Source: Yersinia massiliensis
GTDB taxonomy: Bacteria; Pseudomonadota; Gammaproteobacteria; Enterobacterales; Enterobacteriaceae
NCBI RefSeq assembly: GCF_003048255.1
Contig: NZ_CP028487.1
Span: forward strand, 2,108,001 to 2,172,000
Length of the DNA stretch: 64,000 bases
Direction of reading: 5' to 3'
Shown here piece by piece: positions 8,250 through 16,171 of this stretch (within the stretch, counting starts at the first letter, position 1; each line of letters begins with the position of its first letter). The position numbers and the translations under genes are program-made. A model generated the notes under the pieces. It saw only the letters and a program-made list of their open reading frames with translations. It was not told the DNA's origin and made no database searches.

Positions 8250-9770
8250 ATGTCAATGGGAATGAATATGACAGCCTCATCAAATAAAAAACTTTCACTC
8301 TGGTCATTAACGTCACTTGTTGTGGGTTCGATGATCGGTGCTGGCATTTTCTCTTTACCTGCTACATTCGGCCGTGCCACGGGAGGCTTCGGTGCGCTTA
8401 TCGCCTGGGTTATTGCCGGCGGCGGGATGTTGACTTTGGCTTTTGTATTTCAAACGCTTGCACAGCGCAAACCAGATTTAGATTCCGGCGTTTATATTTA
8501 TGCTAAAACAGGATTCGGTGACTATGCTGGATTCGCTTCAGCTATTGGTTTCTGGTCAGGTGCTTGTATTGGCAGTGTATCTTATTTTGTTTTGATCAAG
8601 TCTACGTTGGGGGCATTCTTTCCGTTATTTGGTGATGGCAATACGCTTCCCGCAGTTTTAATTGCGTCATTAATTTTATGGAGTTTCCATTTTATGGTTC
8701 TGCGCGGCATCAAAGAGGCCGCAGCGATTAATACCATTGCCACTTTCGCGAAAGTCATACCAATATTTATTTTCGTTATCGTACTGGCTTTTGCATTTCA
8801 TACGGATACTTTTGCATTAAATTTCTGGGGAACCCAGCCGCTGGGCAGTATTGGTGACCTTTCTCATCTTGATGATTATGGCTATACCGGTCACGCCGCA
8901 TTAGAAATAACAGCCGGTTCGGCGTCTTTATTTTCTCAAGTGCGTAGCACCATGTTGGTGACAGTATTTGTTTTTGTTGGTATTGAAGGAGCGAGTGTCT
9001 ACTCTCGTTATGCTAAAGAAAGAAAACATGTTGGTATTGCGACGGTTTTAGGCTTCATTGGTGTGTTATGCCTGCTAGTTTTAGTCACAATGCTTTCCTA
9101 CGGTGTACTGCTTCGTCCGGATCTTGCAGCGTTGCGTCAGCCGTCGATGGCTGGCGTACTAGAGCATATTCTTGGCCGATGGGGAGCCATCTTTATCAGT
9201 ATTGGGCTGATTATTTCAGTCATGGGAGCTTATTTGTCTTGGACGCTGCTGGCGGCTGAAGCCCTCTATTCTGCTGCGAAAAGCAATATCATGCCGCAAC
9301 TCTTCGCAACTGAAAACAAGCGAGGGGTGCCTTCTGCAGCGGTCTGGATGTCGAATGTTTTTATCCAATTATTCTTAATTGTTACGCTTTTCACTGAATA
9401 TGCTTTCCAACTTGCACTTGAATTAACCAGCTCATTGGTTTTGATTCCCTATTTGCTGGTTGCGGCTTATGGCCTGAAATTGGCGTGGACCCGAGAAACT
9501 TACTCGGTTGGCTCAGAAGATCATAGAAAAGATATTATCTTTGCGTCGATAGCAACGTTGTATGCCATATTGATGGTTTACGCGGGGGGCTTGAAATATA
9601 TATTGTTATCTGCGGTGATCTACGGTCCTGGCACTGTGTTGTTCATTATCGCGAAACGTGAACAAAATAAGCCCATATTCACTTCAATCGAGAAGTGCCT
9701 TTTTGCCGTCGCCATTATTGCTGCAATTGTGGCGCTCTATAGTTTGGCTGTGGGTATAATTTCAGTGTGA
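8250..9770 (+). CDS. Basic amino acid/polyamine antiporter, ArcD-like
   Basis: A 506-residue integral membrane protein of the APC superfamily with about 12-13 helices. The N-terminal VVGSMIGAGIFSLPATF is the substrate-contact helix of the family, and the internal segments VFVGIEGASVYSRYAK and SMAGVLEHILGRWG match arginine-ornithine antiporters (ArcD/YdgI type). It would exchange a basic amino acid for its decarboxylation or deimination product across the inner membrane. No matching degradation enzyme is adjacent, so the exact substrate pair is uncertain. Several in-frame ATGs exist at the start (8250, 8256, 8262, 8268). The first is used here without strong ribosome-site support. Confidence 0.85.
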   Translation: MSMGMNMTASSNKKLSLWSLTSLVVGSMIGAGIFSLPATFGRATGGFGALIAWVIAGGGMLTLAFVFQTLAQRKPDLDSGVYIYAKTGFGDYAGFASAIGFWSGACIGSVSYFVLIKSTLGAFFPLFGDGNTLPAVLIASLILWSFHFMVLRGIKEAAAINTIATFAKVIPIFIFVIVLAFAFHTDTFALNFWGTQPLGSIGDLSHLDDYGYTGHAALEITAGSASLFSQVRSTMLVTVFVFVGIEGASVYSRYAKERKHVGIATVLGFIGVLCLLVLVTMLSYGVLLRPDLAALRQPSMAGVLEHILGRWGAIFISIGLIISVMGAYLSWTLLAAEALYSAAKSNIMPQLFATENKRGVPSAAVWMSNVFIQLFLIVTLFTEYAFQLALELTSSLVLIPYLLVAAYGLKLAWTRETYSVGSEDHRKDIIFASIATLYAILMVYAGGLKYILLSAVIYGPGTVLFIIAKREQNKPIFTSIEKCLFAVAIIAAIVALYSLAVGIISV

Positions 9771-10008
9771 TAAGTCATGCGCTCAGGTTCAAGTGTTGGG
9801 GCATTAATCTATAATGATATCTAATGTTTCTGGTCAATACCCCTATTTTTTACAATGCATGGGCTTGATCTATACCCCAGACTACGACAGGATCGCCTTG
9901 TAATGGTTCGCGATTGAGTCAGCGCTGGGCGGGAAGTGGAAACGGCCAATAAAAAGCGCGATTTTAATGCAAGGTCATGTCTGGTGTGAATGACCAGTAG
10001 GTATTAAT

Positions 10009-10149
10009 TTGAAAAAACAAAAAAATATCACTCAACAGGGTGATTATTCAGCAGGAATTGGCGACGTGCACTTTGCGCTCGTGGTTTTATTTACAACATC
10101 ATGTTTGCTGATTGCAACGACATTCATTGCGATCCTATGGTTAATCTGA
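10009..10149 (+). CDS. Small single-pass membrane protein with TTG start
   Basis: A frame of 46 codons starting with TTG at 10009, preceded by AGGT. The product begins with a basic stretch (KKQKNITQQGDYSAG) and ends in one hydrophobic segment of about 22 residues that runs to the C-terminus (VVLFTTSCLLIATTFIAILW). The charge layout suggests an N-in inner-membrane protein. It lies 26 bp before another tiny membrane protein on the same strand, so they may form an operon. No family was recognised. Confidence 0.5.
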   Translation: MKKQKNITQQGDYSAGIGDVHFALVVLFTTSCLLIATTFIAILWLI

Positions 10150-10175
10150 CCTACCATAGAAGTTAGGGAGAAATT

Positions 10176-10337
10176 ATGGACAAGAGCTTGTTCGACGACA
10201 ATAAAGTCATTGCACTGATTGGGTTGCTACTGGCAGCACTCATTGTGGTGAGTACCATGTTTGTTATGACCTATATGACGGATAGCTCGCGTAACGACGC
10301 GCAGCCCATTGATGTGCAGAATTGCTACAAAAAATAA
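10176..10337 (+). CDS. Small single-pass membrane protein, 53 residues
   Basis: ATG at 10176 preceded by a good AGGGAG ribosome site. The product MDKSLFDDNKVIALIGLLLA... has one central hydrophobic helix (about 11-33) and a polar tail ending in a cysteine motif NCYKK. It follows the TTG-started small membrane protein by 26 bp and converges with a MarA-like regulator gene 58 bp further on. Not recognised as a known family. Confidence 0.65.
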   Translation: MDKSLFDDNKVIALIGLLLAALIVVSTMFVMTYMTDSSRNDAQPIDVQNCYKK

Positions 10338-10395
10338 CGAATGTTCGCCGAATGCTATTTTAAGAATTCAGGCGAATAGTGAGAGATAAGGGTAG

Positions 10396-10782
10396 TTACG
10401 CCTGCTTTTGATGAATCGCATGCAGTGGCAATGCGATATTAAGGTCAATATCTGTATTTTGCCTGAAATCATAAGGCGTTATGCCGTAACGTTTTCTGAA
10501 CATATAAGTAAAATGTGACTGCGAGCCAAAGCCAAAATCTAATGCAATATCAAAAATCGTACTATTGCTGCTTCTAAGTTGATAAACAGCACCTGCTAAA
10601 CGTCTTTCTCTGATGTACTTTCCTAACGATGTGCCTGTTACTTCTTTAAAAATTTTTTGCATGTGCCAAAGTGAGTAGCCTGAATATGTGGCTAACTCTT
10701 CGAGATAGATGACTCGCCCTAAGTGGGTTTCGACCCATTTGCTGAGGGCGCAGACTAACGTGAGATGATTTTCTTGTGACAT
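10396..10782 (-). CDS. MarA/SoxS/RamA-like AraC-family regulator
   Basis: A 128-residue protein that consists almost only of the double helix-turn-helix AraC DNA-binding domain (about 8-110), as in MarA, SoxS, RamA and TetD. Signature pieces are YSLWHMQKIFKEVTG in the first HTH and IALDFGFGSQSHFTYMFRK in the second, followed by the PYDFR motif. Such single-domain regulators are controlled by their own level and activate efflux and stress genes. There is no adjacent repressor. Its own promoter region faces the small membrane proteins at 11019. Which member of the family it equals cannot be decided here. Confidence 0.85.
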   Translation of the reverse strand: MSQENHLTLVCALSKWVETHLGRVIYLEELATYSGYSLWHMQKIFKEVTGTSLGKYIRERRLAGAVYQLRSSNSTIFDIALDFGFGSQSHFTYMFRKRYGITPYDFRQNTDIDLNIALPLHAIHQKQA

Positions 10783-11018
10783 TATTTAGTCTGTTTTTTC
10801 AAGTTAGGAGTAGTGCAGTATACACAAGTTGAATCGAACAACACAAAACACCAAATTAGCTACCATCATGGTGGAGACGTTATAAAGAGTTTTCAACGGG
10901 TATTTGCAAAAGCGTTTTCTGGTGCCATAGTAAAAGGGTAGTGTTATTTGGAAGGGTCTCCCCTGAGGTTGAAGGTTAAATTTGAAAAAATAGAAGTTAA
11001 AAATGATGAGGTGATCGC

Positions 11019-11132
11019 ATGTTGATAACAGTGATTATGACTCTGATAGCGGTTGTTGGTGTAACCGTTTTTCTAAAAATGCCAGTAATGGTCCTGCATA
11101 AAGGTAAAGGCGCAGGAGGTGATAAACTGTGA
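11019..11132 (+). CDS. Tiny membrane protein, 37 residues
   Basis: ATG at 11019 with a GAGGTGAT ribosome site. The product MLITVIMTLIAVVGVTVFLK is one hydrophobic helix, followed by a short tail rich in Lys and Gly. A clear Rho-independent terminator follows at 11179, so this is a compact single-gene transcription unit divergent from the MarA-like regulator. Family unknown. Confidence 0.6.
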   Translation: MLITVIMTLIAVVGVTVFLKMPVMVLHKGKGAGGDKL

Positions 11133-11178
11133 GATTAGGAATATTGTGATTGGTATATATTCAATAAGTTACCCTTAG

Positions 11179-11217
11179 AACCAGGTTTTTGATGATAATC
11201 ATACCTGGTTTTTTTAT
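11179..11217 (+). terminator. Rho-independent terminator
   Basis: Perfect stem AACCAGGT / ACCTGGTT followed by seven T residues, 46 bp after the 37-residue membrane protein gene. Confidence 0.85.
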
Positions 11218-11456
11218 TTCCTATTTTTAGCACCGAAACTATCAACGATAGGCGTCACCGTGACCATTCTACGTATCGATTAATTTTTGGCTCACGCATC
11301 CTTCGCGGTTTACTTGAACGATTGACTACCCACAAGAACCTCATCCTCAAACCACAACCTACCGATGGACAACCAGGTGAACATGGCACAGGTGGTTAAA
11401 GAGTTGTTGTGGCCAGCGTGATATCCTAATGTGATATTACTTTGAAGGAATTATTC

Positions 11457-11696
11457 ATGTCAGATATGTTTACTAATGACCAAGAAATGGTCTCAGATTT
11501 GGTTGCCTGCCAACTAGTGATTAAGCAAATTATTGATGTGATTGATATTATTGCACCAGCAGAGGTGCGAGATAAAATGTCACATCAGCTTAAATCTATT
11601 GATTTTAGCGCACATCCAGCGGGTGCTGACCCAGTGACTAAGCGGGCAATAGAAAAAGCCATTGCATTGATTGATATGAAGTTTACGCAAAAATGA
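11457..11696 (+). CDS. Small cytoplasmic protein, YecF-like (DUF2594)
   Basis: A 79-residue protein started at the ATG at 11457, which has an AAGGA ribosome site 8 bases upstream. A TTG at 11442 would add five residues and overlap that site. It is mostly helical, with the pattern [23 protein letters not shown] and a second helix near the C-terminus, resembling E. coli YecF (74 residues). No membrane segment or catalytic motif is present. Function unknown. Confidence 0.6.
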   Translation: MSDMFTNDQEMVSDLVACQLVIKQIIDVIDIIAPAEVRDKMSHQLKSIDFSAHPAGADPVTKRAIEKAIALIDMKFTQK

Positions 11697-11812
11697 CAGC
11701 TTTATTTTTAAGGGTGACATTCAAAATCGTAGGCATAGCCAAAACTGTCACAAATAGTCACTGAGAGAAATAAGAAAATAACCAGCGGGCTTATTGCAAA
11801 CCCGCTGGTGGG

Positions 11813-12046
11813 TTATTCAAATATATTGTTACCTATTTTTTTCACTAAAGGACAGTTGCTGACGCCAATGATACCATTTTCACCGTTTATAAACTGAGCG
11901 GTTGATATAGTTCTAGCTGTTAGGTATTTACATTGTAATCCCAATCCAGCAGCGTTTTTTTCACTACCGATCAGTACGCCATAACCTGAAAACAGTAAAC
12001 CAAGGTATATAATCGCCACAATCAAGAATAATCTGAACAAACTCAT
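11813..12046 (-). CDS. yobH: YobH family membrane-anchored protein
   Basis: A 77-residue protein with an N-terminal hydrophobic anchor (about 4-24) followed by the highly conserved stretch SGYGVLIGSEKNAAGLGLQC and a later cysteine (SNCPLVKK), matching E. coli YobH closely. It is divergent from mgrB, just as in E. coli, where yobH, mgrB, yebO, yobF and cspC lie together. Function is unknown. The conserved cysteine pair on the periplasmic side recalls its neighbour MgrB. Confidence 0.85.
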   Translation of the reverse strand: MSLFRLFLIVAIIYLGLLFSGYGVLIGSEKNAAGLGLQCKYLTARTISTAQFINGENGIIGVSNCPLVKKIGNNIFE

Positions 12047-12255
12047 GTAGTTACTCCGTGAAATTAGTTTTGCTTATTGTCTTGCTAAAATATTTAATAA
12101 TTTAACTACTAATGATGTGATTATTAATAATAAAAATCCTAAATTATATTGATTTATAAGACGAAACAGTAAAAAATCTACGCTTAGTTAGGTCATATGA
12201 CAGTTTTGACATCACTAAATACATATTGGCTATAAATGGTTGATGTTTGATCCAG

Positions 12256-12261
12256 TATAAT
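12256..12261 (+). promoter_or_regulatory. Likely -10 element of mgrB
   Basis: A perfect TATAAT lies 35 bases before the mgrB start. Upstream at 12237-12250 is TGGTTGATGTTTGA, with two GTTnA-like halves, but their spacing does not fit the usual PhoP box (GTTTA-N5-GTTTA), so PhoP control is not shown by sequence alone. Confidence 0.55.
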
Positions 12262-12296
12262 TTAAAAAACGTTGAAGGTTGAAGAAGGTGCCCGAT

Positions 12297-12440
12297 TTGA
12301 ACATAAAGAAACTTGTTGCGACGGTGGGAATTATTGCCGTTTGTTGCTTGTTTTATCTATTAGCCCTTGACAGCTATTGTGATCAAGGAGGGACGTTCTC
12401 AACGGGCTTATGTACCATAACTTCGATTATTCCGTGGTAA
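12297..12440 (+). CDS. mgrB: PhoQ feedback inhibitor MgrB
   Basis: A 47-residue single-pass inner-membrane protein that binds the PhoQ sensor kinase and damps it. The C-terminal half carries the family pattern YCDQ...FSTGLCTITSIIPW. With the TTG start at 12297 the protein has exactly the E. coli length, and its cysteines fall at 16, 28 and 39 as in E. coli MgrB, where Cys28 and Cys39 form the redox-sensitive disulfide. A GAAGG ribosome site lies 8 bases upstream. A GTG at 12288 would add three residues. Divergent yobH and downstream yebO repeat the E. coli order. pagP, a PhoP-controlled gene in Salmonella, lies 3 kb away. Confidence 0.9.
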   Translation: MNIKKLVATVGIIAVCCLFYLLALDSYCDQGGTFSTGLCTITSIIPW

Positions 12441-12587
12441 AGTATTTTATTATAAATACAAATAATAACCATTCTCAGTAATTGTGATGCTAATTGCCAT
12501 TCCTTTCTTATTCAGCCGCTAATTTCACCCTTCTGATGGGCTGAGTGGTAAGATAACGACTTCGTCATGCATGTAATAGGGTAGTCA

Positions 12588-12863
12588 ATGTTAGAAACAA
12601 ATATGAGCGGGTTGGGTGTGTTCCCTATTGCGCTGTCGCTATTTACTGTCATTTTTTTCTTGATAGTTTGGTTCTTCTTGAGCCGAGCCAGTGTACGAGC
12701 AAATGAACAAATCCATTTACTACAAGAGATTGCTGAACAGCAAAAACTGCAAACTGAATTGCTCAAAGCGCTAGTTGCCAATGCCACTGGCGTCAGTGAC
12801 GGGCAAAGTGATAATGACATCGTTTCTCCTCTCGATTTTAAAGGCTTCATTCCTGAGAGATAA
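12588..12863 (+). CDS. yebO: YebO family small membrane protein
   Basis: A 91-residue protein with an N-terminal membrane helix (about 12-32, [16 protein letters not shown]) followed by a coiled-coil-like stretch ([20 protein letters not shown]). The same layout and the RASxRxNEQIxLL motif are seen in E. coli YebO. It follows mgrB as in E. coli, with a gap of about 150 bp. Function unknown. The opposite strand holds a long open frame that is only a shadow. Confidence 0.82.
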   Translation: MLETNMSGLGVFPIALSLFTVIFFLIVWFFLSRASVRANEQIHLLQEIAEQQKLQTELLKALVANATGVSDGQSDNDIVSPLDFKGFIPER

Positions 12864-13082
12864 GCAATCCCGATTCTGGCGCTGTCGAAAGGCTGTGCCA
12901 GAGTGATAGTGAGTTTAGTTGGCAATCGCCTCAGACTGAGTTGTAACATCTCTCCCCATTTTCCCCCTTGTTCACTTTTAACGTCCTGTTTATTGGCCTG
13001 AAATAAAGCATGCAAGCTGTCATAAATTTGTCTTATTTTCACCGTAATGTAGCCAGAACTTTTAAAAAGAACGGTGATTCGG

Positions 13083-13382
13083 ATGATCAAATGGTATGAA
13101 GAAAGTGACAGTGAAGTGAACAGAAGTATTGCGCTATTGAACGGTGAAGATCCCGATAAGTGGTATCCGTACGGAGGTATTAAGGGTAAGGATTACTGTA
13201 AAAATCCGTCTGATGCATGGCCTATCATCTATGCCAATAAAATTGGCATTTATTCCCCTGAAATCAATGATAATAATCAGTGGAACGCCCGAATTACTAA
13301 CTCCCTTGGAGAATGGCAAGCTTACAGTCAAAGCCCGTTACGCGCGGCTATGATCTGCTACTTGTTGAGTCGGGAAGCTTGA
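13083..13382 (+). CDS. Phage-type protein, NinX-like (DUF2591)
   Basis: A 99-residue protein started at the ATG at 13083 (a GTG at 13074 is also in frame). It shows the DUF2591 landmarks: N-terminal WYEESDSEVNRSIA, the core DYCKNPSDAWPIIYANKI, and near the C-terminus SPLRAAMICYLL. Relatives sit in the nin regions of lambdoid phages and have no known activity. Found together with another phage-type gene and inserted between yebO and yobF, it is probably a leftover of prophage cargo. Confidence 0.75.
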   Translation: MIKWYEESDSEVNRSIALLNGEDPDKWYPYGGIKGKDYCKNPSDAWPIIYANKIGIYSPEINDNNQWNARITNSLGEWQAYSQSPLRAAMICYLLSREA

Positions 13383-13486
13383 TAATTACGATCCATAATT
13401 TTCAGCAGGTGCCATTATTCCGCCAGCATCAAGTGGCGGGACGAATAAACGATAAGAAGTATGTAACGACTTTCGTGGAGCTGATG

Positions 13487-13738
13487 ATGAAACGTATTAT
13501 TAAAGGGGATTCAAACTTATCTCATTTGGTGATTGCTCACGCAGCAATTGATCATCACCAAAAATCTTACGGTGTACGACGCCAAGGTTGGCCTTCAACT
13601 TATCTTATCCGCTACAAAAATAATCGCGTTGCTGTAGAAGTGGTCACACGACGTCAATCGTATGTGGCCACTTTGATGATTGGTGCCCGTAATTTAAGTA
13701 AGTTATGTGGCATGTCAAATCGGCATGTTTCAATGTGA
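13487..13738 (+). CDS. Phage-type small basic protein (DUF4060-like)
   Basis: An 83-residue basic protein. The ATG at 13487 has a GGAG ribosome site 6 bases upstream. The sequence KRIIKGDSNLSHLVIAHAAI, then HHQKSYGVRRQGWPSTYLIRY and QSYVATLMIG, resembles the DUF4060 family of enterobacterial phage proteins. The assignment is from memory of the family pattern. It lies 105 bp after the NinX-like gene on the same strand. Function unknown. Confidence 0.6.
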   Translation: MKRIIKGDSNLSHLVIAHAAIDHHQKSYGVRRQGWPSTYLIRYKNNRVAVEVVTRRQSYVATLMIGARNLSKLCGMSNRHVSM

Positions 13739-13920
13739 ATCGCCATCTTGGACAGATATAGCCAATAGCACAGAGACACAAAGCTATTGGTGCATTTTCG
13801 TAACGTGCCAACTACCTTTATCCTTGATGCAATCTGTTTTAAGTGTTAAAAACGCCGCAAATTTATTTATAAAATACTGTTTACGACTACTGGTTAAGAA
13901 CAGATGTGGCAGAGGATAGG

Positions 13921-15309
13921 ATGGAACAGCAGTTACAAGAATCAACGCTCAAACGCGGTTTAAAAAATCGACATATTCAACTGATTGCGCTGGGTGGCGC
14001 AATTGGTACAGGGCTGTTTCTGGGGATTGCTCAGACCATAAAAATGGCAGGTCCTTCAGTCATCTTGGGGTATGCAATCGGCGGTTTTATTGCATTCCTT
14101 ATTATGCGCCAACTGGGTGAGATGGTCGTTGAGGAACCAGTGGCCGGTTCATTCAGCCATTTTGCCTATAAATATTGGGGCGATTTTGCCGGGTTTTTAT
14201 CTGGCTGGAACTACTGGGCTATGTTTATTCTCGTCGGTATGGCTGAACTAACTGCCGTAGGTATCTATATCCAATATTGGTGGCCTGAAATACCCACATG
14301 GGTTTCTGCCGCCGTCTTTTTTATCCTGATCAATGCCATCAACCTTATCAATGTCCGTATGTACGGTGAAACTGAATTTTGGTTCGCGATCATCAAGGTT
14401 GTTGCCATTATCGGGATGATCGTTTTTGGCGCATACCTTTTGGCATCCGGAACCGGTGGTCCAGATGCCTCTATCACAAATCTCTGGGCCCAAGGTGGTT
14501 TTATGCCTCACGGGTTAAGTGGCTTAGTGATGGCGATGGCCGTGATTATGTTTTCTTTCGGTGGGCTAGAGATGGTGGGGATCACTGCGGCTGAAGCGGA
14601 AGATCCACAACACAGTATTCCTAAAGCAACCAATCAAGTCGTCTATCGTATTCTCATCTTTTATATTGGTTCACTGGGTGTTCTGCTCTCTCTTTATCCG
14701 TGGGGTAAGGTTGTTGAAGGCGGCAGCCCCTTTGTGATGATTTTCCATGCATTAGACAGTAACTTGGTGGCGACCATCTTGAATGTGGTGGTTTTGACTG
14801 CAGCATTATCGGTCTATAACAGTGGGGTATATTGTAATAGCCGTATGCTATTTGGTTTGGCGTCACAAGGAAATGCCCCTAAGTTATTGACTAAGGTGAA
14901 TAAACGTGGTGTGCCTATACTGTCAATTGCACTCTCAGCATTGGCAACCTCAGCGGGTGTCGTGATTAACTATGTGATGCCGGGCAAAGCCTTTGAACTC
15001 CTGATGGCACTTGTCGTCTCAACGCTGGTCATTAACTGGGTCATGATTTGCCTGGCACATTTAAAATTCCGTGCTGCAAAAACGCGAGAGGGCGTAGAAC
15101 CACGATTTAAGGCGTTATGGTATCCCTACGGTAATTACCTGTGCCTGGTCTTCTTATCGCTGATTTTGGTCATCATGTACCTTACTGATGGCATTCAAAT
15201 CTCAGTCTTGATGATGCCCGTTTGGGTGGCATTGCTGTGGTGTGGTTTCATGCTGACTCGCCGTCAAAAACGAGGCAAGATACAGACTAAGAACTCAAAT
15301 ATAGCCTGA
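13921..15309 (+). CDS. aroP: Aromatic amino acid permease, AroP/PheP type
   Basis: A 462-residue inner-membrane permease of the AAT branch of the APC superfamily, importing Phe, Tyr and Trp with protons. The start at 13921 gives MEQQLQESTLKRGLKNRH, close to the E. coli AroP N-terminus, and has an AGAGGA site. A GTG at 13906 would add five residues. IQLIALGGAIGTGLFLG (helix 1), MRQLGEMVVEEPVAGSFSHF and MFSFGGLEMVGITAAEAEDP are diagnostic for AroP/PheP. Loops such as NLWAQGGFMPHG favour AroP over PheP. Twelve helices are expected. It is an insertion between yebO and yobF relative to E. coli. Confidence 0.88.
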   Translation: MEQQLQESTLKRGLKNRHIQLIALGGAIGTGLFLGIAQTIKMAGPSVILGYAIGGFIAFLIMRQLGEMVVEEPVAGSFSHFAYKYWGDFAGFLSGWNYWAMFILVGMAELTAVGIYIQYWWPEIPTWVSAAVFFILINAINLINVRMYGETEFWFAIIKVVAIIGMIVFGAYLLASGTGGPDASITNLWAQGGFMPHGLSGLVMAMAVIMFSFGGLEMVGITAAEAEDPQHSIPKATNQVVYRILIFYIGSLGVLLSLYPWGKVVEGGSPFVMIFHALDSNLVATILNVVVLTAALSVYNSGVYCNSRMLFGLASQGNAPKLLTKVNKRGVPILSIALSALATSAGVVINYVMPGKAFELLMALVVSTLVINWVMICLAHLKFRAAKTREGVEPRFKALWYPYGNYLCLVFLSLILVIMYLTDGIQISVLMMPVWVALLWCGFMLTRRQKRGKIQTKNSNIA

Positions 15310-15329
15310 TTGGTTCGTTGTATTTGTTA

Positions 15330-15375
15330 AATAAAAAAGCGGATATAACCACTTAGAGTTATATCCGCTTTCTGA
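15330..15375. terminator. Strong hairpin, bidirectional terminator for aroP and pagP
   Basis: Perfect 12-bp stem AGCGGATATAAC / GTTATATCCGCT with an 8-base loop. On the minus strand it is followed by CTTTTTTATTT, an excellent terminator for pagP. On the plus strand the T-run is short (TTTCT). It sits between the convergent aroP and pagP genes. Confidence 0.8.
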
Positions 15376-15556
15376 AAATAATGTCTTGGCTAGAATGTTT
15401 AAATCAGCAGCAGCTAAATAAAGTAGATAACACGGGATATTTACTGGTACAAATGAATGCATCCTATTGGTGCACCAAATATTAATTGAGATTAATTCTT
15501 AACTACGCCATATAACCACTTTTAAATCATGGTCTAATTAGCCGTGAAATATCTCA

Positions 15557-16171
15557 TTAAAATTGCCAACGCATCCAAGTAAACAATACATTCCCATTGT
15601 TATAAGTGCCGGGAATATAGGTGGTTTGTAGTGAAAATTTATTATATTCAATGGATACGAGCGGTAAAGGCAAGGGTATCGGGATGTAATGATATTCGTG
15701 ACGAGCGGTAATACTTGCTGTAAAGCCTACGCCAAATCGCCAACCATCCATTCTCCCCGGTATCCACATTTTTTGGTAACCATAACCTATAATGGGTTCA
15801 ACTTTATTGTGTGAATCCATAAACGCCATCGCATACACTGAGTGCCAATTGTTATTCTCATCATAACGATATCTACCATAACCGATGCCCCATGGCCTTT
15901 CATTGTAGGACGCTATCTTATCCGCATCGTAAGTTCTACGGTTGTGCCACGTATTCAGCGGGATATACAGCTCTTGCTCCGGTGAATCCCAGGCGAGGGT
16001 GATATTGTTGACCAAACGCTGCCACAGGCTGTTACTGTCCGCATGAGGCTCAATTTTCTGCTCTGTTGGCACTTTACCTGATTGATTGATATCTTCTGCT
16101 AGCGCAGTTGAAACATGGCCCCACCACAAACTACTCAGAAAGCAGGCGCTGATAATATACTTATGAATCAT
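15557..16171 (-). CDS. pagP: Lipid A palmitoyltransferase PagP
   Basis: A 204-residue outer-membrane beta-barrel enzyme that moves palmitate from a phospholipid to lipid A, protecting against cationic peptides. The signal peptide ends near ALA (residue 25). Catalytic landmarks are the His in TWHNRRTYD and the Asp-Ser pair in MAFMDSHNK. NERPWGIGYG, and the C-terminal TYIPGTYNNGNVLFTWMRWQF with its terminal Phe for BAM recognition, match E. coli PagP. The mature N-terminal part is about 10 residues longer than in E. coli. It lies near cspC here, whereas in E. coli pagP adjoins the paralogue cspE. Confidence 0.93.
   Translation of the reverse strand: MIHKYIISACFLSSLWWGHVSTALAEDINQSGKVPTEQKIEPHADSNSLWQRLVNNITLAWDSPEQELYIPLNTWHNRRTYDADKIASYNERPWGIGYGRYRYDENNNWHSVYAMAFMDSHNKVEPIIGYGYQKMWIPGRMDGWRFGVGFTASITARHEYHYIPIPLPLPLVSIEYNKFSLQTTYIPGTYNNGNVLFTWMRWQF

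Noticed and set aside
11365..11421. 18-codon peptide frame (MDNQVNMAQVVKELLWPA)
   Set aside because: Too short and with no clear ribosome site. May be the tail of a lost gene, but nothing upstream supports it.
12237..12250. PhoP box upstream of mgrB
   Set aside because: Two GTTnA-like halves are present, but they abut rather than being spaced by five bases. Not strong enough to annotate.
12512..13090. 192-codon open frame on the minus strand opposite yebO
   Set aside because: It covers the conserved yebO gene in antisense, has an implausible Ser/Cys/Lys-rich composition and no ribosome site.
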